From the NCBI RefSeq assembly GCF_037153985.1, contig NZ_JBBAYI010000004.1, positions 341,651 through 405,650 on the forward strand: a DNA stretch of 64,000 nt. The letters run 5' to 3'. The DNA is from Emticicia sp037153985. GTDB lineage: Bacteria > Bacteroidota > Bacteroidia > Cytophagales > Spirosomataceae. Shown piece by piece: positions 36,240-43,233 of the stretch. The notes beneath the pieces were generated by a model, which worked only from the letters and a program-made list of their open reading frames with translations, made no database searches and was not told the DNA's origin. The first letter of the stretch is position 1. Each line of letters begins with the position of its first letter. The translations under genes were made by a program, and so were the position numbers.

Positions 36240-37385
36240 TTATTTCAATTCAAGTACTTTTTTCATTCTGCTTATGGCCTCTTGCAGCAGGCTGGTTTGG
36301 GTGCCAAAATTAAGCCTGATAAAACCTGCTCCATCAAAAAAGAACGCTCCTTCCGAAATCCCTACACCTGCTTCTTCCAGTTTCTGCGCAATATTTTCAA
36401 TGCCAGCCTCCCGAACATCAATCCATGCCAGATACGTTGCGTCCAGAGGTAGCATCTTAAAACCCTTAAAAGTATTCATTTCTTGCAGAATATACGCATG
36501 GTTTTTTCGTAAGTAGGCTAGTAGCTGTTGCCTCCATTCTTCTCCGTCACGATACGCCGCCAAAGCGGCTTCAAAGGCATACGCCGAAATCATGGGTTCA
36601 AGAATATAGCGCATGGCAGCATATTTTGCCCGTAGTTCGTCGTCAGGAATAACAGCAAACGAGCAGCCTAATCCGGCAATATTAAAAGTCTTGCTTGGTG
36701 AAAGAAGCGTTACTGTCTGGCGGGCAATTTCGGGGCTTAAAGTAGCTATTGAAATATGCTGTTTGGTAATATCCAGAATTAAATCACAGTGTATTTCGTC
36801 GGCACAAATCACAATATTATTAGCCAGACATATATCGGCCAGTGTCTGTAATTCTTCTCTTGTAAATACCGTTCCCCCCGGATTATAAGGGTTACATAAC
36901 ATAAACACGCGCGTACGTGGCGTAATAGCGGCTTTAATTGCTTCAAAATCGAAAGTCCAGCGATTATCCTCCAGTTGTAAAGGCACTTTCACCAGTTTTT
37001 TTCTGGCAGCTAGGGGGGCTTTCATAAAAGGGCCATAAATAGGCACGGTTGTAATAACTTCATCGTCGTCCTGTCCTACACACATACAAGTAAGCGTAAG
37101 CCCGGGGACCATTCCGGGTAGCCATACAATCCATTCTTTAGGTACATCCCAATGATGGTGTTCTGCCAGACGCTTTACCGTTACTTCAACAAGTTCGTCA
37201 GGTACATGCCAATAGCCCATAACACCTTGTTTGGTTACATTCTCTAAGGCTTCCAGAATAGGCGTTGCCGATTTAAAATCCATATCGGCTACCCATAAAG
37301 GAATAATGTCTTTTCCAGCGTATTTATCCCACTTAAAACTGTTGGTGTTAGCGCGGTCAATCAGTTCATCAAAATCGTAAATCAT
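36240..37385 (-). CDS. PatB/MalY-type PLP-dependent C-S lyase / aminotransferase
   Basis: The 381-residue class I/II aminotransferase-like enzyme has the PatB family pattern: an early IYDFDELIDRANTNSFKWDKY start, IPLWVADMDFKS, GYWHVPDEL, LCNPYNPGGTVFTREEL, the Asp in VICADEIHCDL, and the Schiff-base Lys in LLSPSKTFNIAGL; the C-terminal Arg lies in FIRLNFG. Enzymes of this family cleave cystathionine or other S-alkyl-cysteine conjugates (beta C-S lyase). It is last of a tight three-gene operon with an exported MTA/SAH nucleosidase (15 bp) and a purine permease, so a sulfur salvage link is plausible. Confidence 0.88.
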   Translation of the reverse strand: MIYDFDELIDRANTNSFKWDKYAGKDIIPLWVADMDFKSATPILEALENVTKQGVMGYWHVPDELVEVTVKRLAEHHHWDVPKEWIVWLPGMVPGLTLTCMCVGQDDDEVITTVPIYGPFMKAPLAARKKLVKVPLQLEDNRWTFDFEAIKAAITPRTRVFMLCNPYNPGGTVFTREELQTLADICLANNIVICADEIHCDLILDITKQHISIATLSPEIARQTVTLLSPSKTFNIAGLGCSFAVIPDDELRAKYAAMRYILEPMISAYAFEAALAAYRDGEEWRQQLLAYLRKNHAYILQEMNTFKGFKMLPLDATYLAWIDVREAGIENIAQKLEEAGVGISEGAFFFDGAGFIRLNFGTQTSLLQEAISRMKKVLELK

Positions 37386-37400
37386 TAATTTTACAGGAGG

Positions 37401-38207
37401 TTATATTTTTTTCAGAATTTCTTTTACAAGGCTGGCCGAATTATCAGAAGCTATTTTCTTGAAAGTCTGGAAATCGACCGAGGCTTTTTCATTGGCTTTG
37501 TCGCTGATACTTCTGATAACCAGAAACGGAACGTGCAATTGCCAGCATACCTGAGCAACAGCTGCCCCTTCCATTTCGGTTGCATCGGCCTGTAAGGTTT
37601 TCTGGAAATTCATAACGGCCGTGCTTGATGTTACAAAGGTATCTCCGGTAACAATAGTTCCCACGGTAATGTGTGGCTGTGAACTTTCGGCCGACATTTT
37701 TTGCAAATGAACCTCTTTTGAGGCCGCAAGGGCAAGTGTAACCAGCACGGAGTCAGAAGAAAAATAAAGCGGGTTTTGTTGTTTTGTTATAGGGTTACGT
37801 GTGGCGTTGGTGCTTAAGCCATCGTTGGTAAGCCTGCCATAATCATGATAAGTAAGCCTGTTTCCAATAACAATATCGCCTTGTTTCAGTGTTTCGCTGA
37901 TACCTCCGGCAATACCCGTAAAAATAACTGATTGCGGACGAAACTCCTTGATAATAAGCGTAGTAACTACTGCTGCGTTCACTTTGCCAATACCGGTTTC
38001 GGTAAGAACCACCTTTTTGCCATTCAGGATACCGGTTTTAAACTGAAACCCCATTATCTCTTTGGTTTTTATATGTGTCATCTGTGATTCCAACAACTGT
38101 ATTTCTTCAGGCATAGCCCCTAAAATAGCAATGCGTTGCGCCAGTAGAGTGTAAGGTGTAAAGCAAGTAATTAGAACGAATAATAGGTAAATGTATTTCT
38201 GTTTCAT
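37401..38207 (-). CDS. mtnN: Exported 5'-methylthioadenosine/S-adenosylhomocysteine nucleosidase
   Basis: The enzyme cleaves MTA and SAH to adenine and the thioribose. The 268-residue protein has the nucleosidase motifs: IAILGAMPEEIQLL, TGIAGGISETLKQGDIVIG, ATEMEGAAVAQVCW (catalytic Glu) and IRSISDKANEKAS (Asp). It begins with a clear signal peptide (MKQKYIYLLFVLITCFTPYTLLAQ), so it should act in the periplasm, unlike the cytoplasmic E. coli Pfs. Length from RIAIL on is normal (about 245). It is the middle gene of the operon with the NCS2 permease and PatB-like enzyme. Confidence 0.9.
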   Translation of the reverse strand: MKQKYIYLLFVLITCFTPYTLLAQRIAILGAMPEEIQLLESQMTHIKTKEIMGFQFKTGILNGKKVVLTETGIGKVNAAVVTTLIIKEFRPQSVIFTGIAGGISETLKQGDIVIGNRLTYHDYGRLTNDGLSTNATRNPITKQQNPLYFSSDSVLVTLALAASKEVHLQKMSAESSQPHITVGTIVTGDTFVTSSTAVMNFQKTLQADATEMEGAAVAQVCWQLHVPFLVIRSISDKANEKASVDFQTFKKIASDNSASLVKEILKKI

Positions 38208-38219
38208 TGTTGAGAAGTA

Positions 38220-39527
38220 TTAATGACCTAAATATAAAGCCCAAAGCGCAAAAATATCGATGATAACAAGCATCCACGAAACTTCCTTCGGTTGACGGGT
38301 GGCTAATTTAATAACTGTCCATGCCAGAAAGCCCCAGATAATACCTTGTGTGATAGAATATGTAAAAGGAATAAGTACCATAGCCAGAAAAGCCGGAATA
38401 GCGTCATCTAGCTTGTCCCAATTAATTTTTACAATAGGTTTTATCATAAGCACGCCCACAACAATAAGGGCCGGGGCCGTAGCAATGGCCGGAATAATGC
38501 TAAGCAAAGGCGATAAAAACATAAAAGGTAAAAACAGGATTCCGGCAGTAATAGCCGTTAGCCCTGTTCGTCCGCCCTGACTGATTCCTACCGCCGATTC
38601 AATATATGCCGTACCCGGGCTAGTGCCTAGCAAGCCACCTAAGGTAGTGGCTACGGCATCGGTCAGTAAAGATTGTTTTATGTTTCGCGGTTCGCCTTCA
38701 GCGTCATATAAATCGGCGGCTTCGGCTACGCCTACAAAAGTAGAGAGGCTGTCGAACAAGTCAGTAAAAACAAAAGCAAATATAACAGGTATGAGGCTTA
38801 TTTTCAGAGAATTAACGATGTCTAACTGGAATAGTAAACTAAAATCGGGGGCTGCAAAAACTCCCTGCCATGTTACCAGTGTTTTCTGTCCGAAATTAAC
38901 AGCCGAGGCATCGCCCCACCATCGGCCAACAGGAATGGCAAGCAAAGTGGTTAGTAATATACCAATGATAATTCCGCCTTGCACGCGCTTCACTAACATA
39001 ATCATGGTAATGGCTAACCCAACCAGAAAGGTAATAATGATGGGGTCGTGCAGGTTGGTAACACCCACAATCGTAGCCGGATTAGCTACAATAAACTTGG
39101 CATTGGCAAAACCAATAAGTGTAATAAACAACCCGATACCCGCCGAAATAGCATAGCGCAATGGTTTGGGAATAGCCTTTACAATTTGTGAACGGATATT
39201 AAAAACCGATAACAAAAGAAACAATACACCCGCCCAGAAAACCGCCCCTAAAGCCACTTGCCACGAAATACCCATCCCTTTTACGGCCGTGAACGTAAAA
39301 AAGGCATTCATGCCCATACCCGGAGCTACTACAATAGGGTTTTTTGCATAAATACCCATCATGAGGCTGCAAAAAAAAGAAAGCAGCACTGTGGCAGTAA
39401 GCACGCCATTAAACGACATACCCGACTGGCTCAGGATAGCAGGGTTCACCACAATGATATACATCGTAGCCAGAAAGGTTGAAATGCCTGCAAGAATTTC
39501 GGTTTTTGGTAGAGGTTTCGGTGGCAT
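38220..39527 (-). CDS. NCS2-family purine permease (AzgA-like)
   Basis: The 435-residue inner membrane protein has about 12-14 helices. It carries the NCS2 pattern with FLATMYIIVVNPAIL near the start, the AGTV-like VAPGMGMNAFFTF, and the long central motif SDLxDSL-like FTDLFDSLSTFVGVAEAADLYD (the substrate helix). Members of the AzgA branch import adenine, guanine or hypoxanthine by proton symport. It lies 12 bp upstream of the nucleosidase gene, the enzyme that would release adenine outside the cell, so adenine uptake is the likely role. No purine riboswitch pattern was seen upstream. Confidence 0.9.
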   Translation of the reverse strand: MPPKPLPKTEILAGISTFLATMYIIVVNPAILSQSGMSFNGVLTATVLLSFFCSLMMGIYAKNPIVVAPGMGMNAFFTFTAVKGMGISWQVALGAVFWAGVLFLLLSVFNIRSQIVKAIPKPLRYAISAGIGLFITLIGFANAKFIVANPATIVGVTNLHDPIIITFLVGLAITMIMLVKRVQGGIIIGILLTTLLAIPVGRWWGDASAVNFGQKTLVTWQGVFAAPDFSLLFQLDIVNSLKISLIPVIFAFVFTDLFDSLSTFVGVAEAADLYDAEGEPRNIKQSLLTDAVATTLGGLLGTSPGTAYIESAVGISQGGRTGLTAITAGILFLPFMFLSPLLSIIPAIATAPALIVVGVLMIKPIVKINWDKLDDAIPAFLAMVLIPFTYSITQGIIWGFLAWTVIKLATRQPKEVSWMLVIIDIFALWALYLGH

Positions 39528-39550
39528 AGAGCTAAACTTTTATGAATTGT

Positions 39551-39582
39551 TTTGCAAGATAAATGGATAAAACTTAATTTTC
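39551..39582 (+). promoter_or_regulatory. Promoter candidate for the Gfo/Idh/MocA gene
   Basis: TTTTG ending at 39554, a 20-nt spacer, then TAATTTTC (39575-39582, one mismatch to TAnnTTTG). The ATG is 35 nt further. The permease operon on minus starts at 39527, so this divergent gap is only 89 bp. Confidence 0.4.
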
Positions 39583-39616
39583 TGAAAATCTATTCAAAAA
39601 CACTTATCATTGAACC

Positions 39617-40909
39617 ATGAATCGTAAAGATTTTATTCGTACTTCTGCACTAGCTACTGGAGCGTTAATCTCCCGTCCGTTTATTACCTATGCGTCACAG
39701 GCTAAATATAAAACTGCTTTAATTGGCTCAGGCTGGTGGGGAACCAACATTGTGAGAGAAGCCATTAAATCAGGCGAATGCCAGATTGTAGCTATTTGTG
39801 ACGTAGACGACAGGCAGCTAAAGAAGTGTCAGGACGAAATAGCAAAATTGTGTAACGACCAACCCCGATTATATAAAAACTATCAGGAATTATTGCAGAA
39901 AGAAAAACCTGAGATAGTAATTAACGCCACCCCCGACCATTGGCATGCTTTAATTGCTATTGATGCCATGAAATCGGGTGCGCACGTGTATCTGGAGAAA
40001 CCCATCGGTCATACCATCAACGAGGGTAAAGCCATTTTAAAAACAGCCCGAGATACACAAAAAATATGTATTACTGGGTTTCATCGCCGCTATTCACCGC
40101 ACAATGTAAGCGGGCAGGAGTTTCTGAAATCGGGTAAGGTAGGAAAAATAAAAGAAGTACGTGCGTTTGTAACGTATGGATTTGGCTCAGGAAATATAAC
40201 ACCCGACGAACCCACTCCGGCAGAAATGGACTGGAATATGTGGTGCGGGCCTGCACCTCTGGTGCCTTATAATCGGTCGATTCATCCAAGAAACTGGCGT
40301 AATCACGTGGAATTTGCCAACGGAATGGTAGGAGACTGGGGGCCACATTGGTTTGACCAGATATTGTGGTGGACAGAAGAAATTGCGCCTAAAAAAGTAT
40401 TTTCAATTGCCAGTGACAAAATAAAGACCGATAATAATAACGCTCCTGAAAGCCAGATTGTAGTTTATGATTTCGAGGATTTTACCTGTACATGGGAACA
40501 TAGCACGCTGAATGGCCGCCCAACCTCGAAAAGCGAAAATGTAGGGGTGTACTTTCATGGAACAGAGGGGACTTTCCACATGGGCTGGATAAACGGCTGG
40601 ACATTCTACCCGCGTGACCCAAAAAAAGAAGTTATTCATCAGGACCCAACGTTGAATCTGCCCGACCAACAGAATATCGACCTTGTATTTGCCGATTTAC
40701 TGAAATCTATCAAAAGCAAGCAATTGCCTTTTGCTGATATTCTGAAAGGCCATAGAGCTACCAACATGAGCTTGCTAGGTATGGCAGCCATGAAAGCTGG
40801 CAGAAGCCTAGAATGGGATGCGCAAAAAGAAATTTTTATAAACGACCCAGCTGCTAATAAATACCTGAGCCGCCAGTATAGAAAAGGCTGGGTTTATCCA
40901 AAAGCCTGA
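39617..40909 (+). CDS. Gfo/Idh/MocA family oxidoreductase with export signal
   Basis: The 430-residue protein has a Tat-like signal (N-R-K-D-F-I then SALATGALIS), a Rossmann NAD(P) domain (ALIGSGWWGTNIV, AICDVDDRQL, VINATPDHWHALIAI) and the dehydrogenase motif VYLEKPIGHTINEGKAI; a second alpha/beta domain follows with MVGDWGPHWFDQILWW. The EKP Lys is the family's catalytic candidate. Exported members often reshape glycan-derived sugars (GH109-like N-acetylgalactosaminidases share this fold). Specific substrate unknown; no transporter gene adjoins it. Confidence 0.85.
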   Translation: MNRKDFIRTSALATGALISRPFITYASQAKYKTALIGSGWWGTNIVREAIKSGECQIVAICDVDDRQLKKCQDEIAKLCNDQPRLYKNYQELLQKEKPEIVINATPDHWHALIAIDAMKSGAHVYLEKPIGHTINEGKAILKTARDTQKICITGFHRRYSPHNVSGQEFLKSGKVGKIKEVRAFVTYGFGSGNITPDEPTPAEMDWNMWCGPAPLVPYNRSIHPRNWRNHVEFANGMVGDWGPHWFDQILWWTEEIAPKKVFSIASDKIKTDNNNAPESQIVVYDFEDFTCTWEHSTLNGRPTSKSENVGVYFHGTEGTFHMGWINGWTFYPRDPKKEVIHQDPTLNLPDQQNIDLVFADLLKSIKSKQLPFADILKGHRATNMSLLGMAAMKAGRSLEWDAQKEIFINDPAANKYLSRQYRKGWVYPKA

Positions 40910-40924
40910 TGGGGCTGTAAACTA

Positions 40925-40961
40925 GGTATCCTCTTGCTGTGCTGAAAGGCAGGAGGATACC
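40925..40961 (+). terminator. Hairpin after the Gfo/Idh/MocA gene, possible weak terminator
   Basis: ggtatcctc (40925-40933) pairs with gaggatacc (40953-40961) with a partly paired 19-nt loop. Only a short T-poor stretch follows, so termination would be inefficient or Rho-assisted. Confidence 0.5.
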
Positions 40962-41157
40962 CTAAATCTTTATCACAATCGTATTTTACAGGCTAAATTC
41001 TTGTTTGCCATTTAATAAATTTTATCTGATAAAACCTGCCAAAAGTGCCTCAAATAAGGCCACTTGTTAAATATTCTACAATAATTCATGGAAAATGGCG
41101 TAATTTGTAAGACAAAACAAAAACTCCACAAATACAGGTATTGAATTTTTGAGAAGT

Positions 41158-42063
41158 ATGATTAACATTTTTGCTTTTTGTTTGAACCTTCTGGTTTTCC
41201 AGAAGGATACCTCCGGCATTACTTTTAAAGACTATCAGAACGCCATTAATGCTTATAAACCTCTGTTAGTTGATATCCGCGAATATAAAACCACACCAAC
41301 CGAAGCCAGAAGCCGTTTCCAAGAAATTGTTTCTACTCTGCGTCAGGCGCATCCTACGGTCAATTATGATTCTGCTCAAGTAAGTATTTTTTTCCCCTTG
41401 TTGGGCTTCGATTACAGAGCCGTGGGCGGAAGAATGGGTAGTGGATACCATGCAAAAGGATATGATTTATTCGACCAGAATGCAAAAGGCAGCCATCCGG
41501 CACATGATATTTTTATTAAAGATAAAGACCAAGATTGTAAAGACGACCGCACCGGCGACTACGTGAGTATTCTTTCGGTAAGTGATGGCGTGGTAATAGG
41601 TACAGAAAACGATTGGCAACCCGGTAGCGAATACAGAGGCGGAAATTATATCTGGATTTATGATACCGTAACCGGAGGGCTATGGTACTATGCCCACCAG
41701 AAAGAAATATATGTAAAAACGGGCGATGTGGTAAAGGCTGGTCAGAAAATATCTATTATCGGCCGTACAGGCTATAATGCTTACATGAAAAGGTCGGATA
41801 CGCACCTGCATTTGACTTATCTGCACATCGATGACGAAGGGAACCCATATCCGGTAAATACTTACGGCTGGCTTAAAAATGCCGTTACGCTGCTCGACCC
41901 ACGTATTGCAGCCGATTTAAAGCCTTTGGCTATTCGTCTGAATCTGAAAGAGATAAAAACTACACCTAAGAGGATAATTCCTCCGTTGGTTAAAAAAATC
42001 ACACTCGTAAGTGACACCACACCCACCGAAGATAAAAAGAAAAAGAAACGCTCAAGAGCATAA
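41158..42063 (+). CDS. M23 family peptidase, peptidoglycan hydrolase-like
   Basis: From the ATG at 41158 (a TTG at 41149 lies in the same frame) the product has 301 residues and an N-terminal hydrophobic segment (MINIFAFCLNLLVF). The peptidase domain carries the zinc ligands His-Asp in GSHPAHDIFIKD and the HxH of DTHLHLTYL, plus DGVVIGTENDW and YAHQKEIYVKTGDVVKAGQ. LytM-type enzymes cut glycine or peptide crosslinks in cell wall. Its C-terminal tail is Lys-rich (DKKKKKRSRA), unusual and possibly surface-binding. No coiled-coil partner region is present. Confidence 0.83.
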   Translation: MINIFAFCLNLLVFQKDTSGITFKDYQNAINAYKPLLVDIREYKTTPTEARSRFQEIVSTLRQAHPTVNYDSAQVSIFFPLLGFDYRAVGGRMGSGYHAKGYDLFDQNAKGSHPAHDIFIKDKDQDCKDDRTGDYVSILSVSDGVVIGTENDWQPGSEYRGGNYIWIYDTVTGGLWYYAHQKEIYVKTGDVVKAGQKISIIGRTGYNAYMKRSDTHLHLTYLHIDDEGNPYPVNTYGWLKNAVTLLDPRIAADLKPLAIRLNLKEIKTTPKRIIPPLVKKITLVSDTTPTEDKKKKKRSRA

Positions 42064-42217
42064 AATTATAAGCCTGCCTTTATTATGTTGATTCGGGCAG
42101 GCAAAAATAACTGCCATAAAATAACTTTTTGTTGCGCAAACCCTGAAAAGTATCTAACTTACCCAAGCTCATTACCCGCTCAATAAAGAATCAAAACCAT
42201 TTTTAAAAACTACCTGT

Positions 42218-42571
42218 ATGAAAAAAGTATTTTTTCTGTCTGTTTTGATATGTTCTTTTCTGACGGCCTGCCATAATGATGCCAAAGATATAGTAGCCGC
42301 CCAATGCTATCAGGACAACCCAATTGAAGAATTGCCTTGGTTAAATGCCGTAGTAACCAGTTTCCAGAAGCCTAAGAGTGGCCCTTTAACGGTTTCTTCT
42401 TACAGCTTTAAAAACACGGCTTATCTGGTGGTTGCAAATCCTTCTGTATCTTGTCCGGCTTGTTATATTTATAATTGTGAAGGAAAAACCATCGGGCAGT
42501 TAGGCATTAGTTACGAGACTTTCATGAGCGAGGGAAAAACAATTAAAACTTTTCTGAATGCAACGTATTAA
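42218..42571 (+). CDS. Small lipoprotein, DUF6970-like hypothetical
   Basis: The 117-residue product has a signal with lipobox LTACHND (Cys18), a conserved ENPIEELPWLN-like segment (DNPIEELPWLNAVV), and CPACYIYNCEGKTIGQLG with three Cys. This resembles the DUF6970 type of small lipoproteins of Bacteroidetes that often share a pattern of a Trp-Leu motif and a Cys cluster. Function unknown; the Cys trio could bind a metal or form disulfides. Confidence 0.65.
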   Translation: MKKVFFLSVLICSFLTACHNDAKDIVAAQCYQDNPIEELPWLNAVVTSFQKPKSGPLTVSSYSFKNTAYLVVANPSVSCPACYIYNCEGKTIGQLGISYETFMSEGKTIKTFLNATY

Positions 42572-42656
42572 ATTGTATAGATAGGAAAAAAATCAGGTTT
42601 ATGATTTGAATAACCGTATCCAGACCATAAACCTGAGTAGCCTTTGTAATTTTATA

Positions 42657-43091
42657 TTATGGAGTAAGCTGGGGTGTTTCTTCCAGAAGGTCTTTTAAGG
42701 TGGTGTGTTCATAAACGGCCAGATTTGCATCGCGGACTTTCTCCATAATTGGGCGAATCCGACACGTTACTTCATCATCACAATCATCACATTTACCATA
42801 AAAATGTAACGATACACACAACATCGGGGCAATTGGCCCGTCTACAATACGTACAATTTTAGCAATGGTAACCTGCTCTGGTGGCAGCCTTAGCTGATAC
42901 CCTCCTCCTTTTCCTTTCTGGCTATGTAATATTCCGTTATTGCGTAGTTCAAGTAAGATAGCTTCCAGAAACTTTTTCGGAATATTTTCTTTCTCGGCTA
43001 TTTCAGCAATAAGTACAGGTTGCTTTGATTCATATCTTTCAGAAAGCAGTTTCAAAGCCTTAAGCGCATATTTTGCTTTTTTCGAAATCAT
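42657..43091 (-). CDS. Rrf2 family transcriptional regulator with Cys cluster
   Basis: The 144-residue regulator has a winged helix (residues 1-80; YALKALKLLSERYES, NIPKKFLEAILLELRNNGILHSQKGKGGGYQL) and a C-terminal part with four cysteines in LCVSLHFYGKCDDCDDEVTC. Rrf2 proteins such as IscR, NsrR and CymR use these Cys, when present, to ligate an FeS cluster and sense iron, NO or redox state. The C-x8-C-x2-C-x5-C spacing differs from IscR, so the sensor state is uncertain. A near-consensus promoter lies 45-80 nt upstream. The target is unknown. Confidence 0.9.
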   Translation of the reverse strand: MISKKAKYALKALKLLSERYESKQPVLIAEIAEKENIPKKFLEAILLELRNNGILHSQKGKGGGYQLRLPPEQVTIAKIVRIVDGPIAPMLCVSLHFYGKCDDCDDEVTCRIRPIMEKVRDANLAVYEHTTLKDLLEETPQLTP

Positions 43092-43143
43092 TTATTAGTA
43101 TGCTGAAGTGATTGTTATTTCATTCAATTGCTCATGAATCAAA

Positions 43144-43173
43144 CAAAAGTAAAATTTTTTCTTGGTTTTGCAA
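43144..43173 (-). promoter_or_regulatory. Promoter of the Rrf2 regulator gene
   Basis: Read on minus: TTG at 43173-43171, a 19-nt spacer, then TACTTTTG at 43151-43144, an exact match to the Bacteroidetes consensus. Transcription would start about 45 nt before the ATG. Confidence 0.6.
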
Positions 43174-43233
43174 TAAATGTATAGTTCCATTAGTTTTAAA
43201 AGCCACCGAAACCCTTATCAACAGCTAATTTAA

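Noticed and set aside
38623..39156. 177-codon plus frame antisense to the NCS2 permease
   Set aside because: Long shadow frame opposite a membrane protein, common and without domain support.
38220..39616. Purine riboswitch before the NCS2 permease
   Set aside because: The 89-bp upstream gap shows only promoter-like boxes and no paired three-helix pattern.
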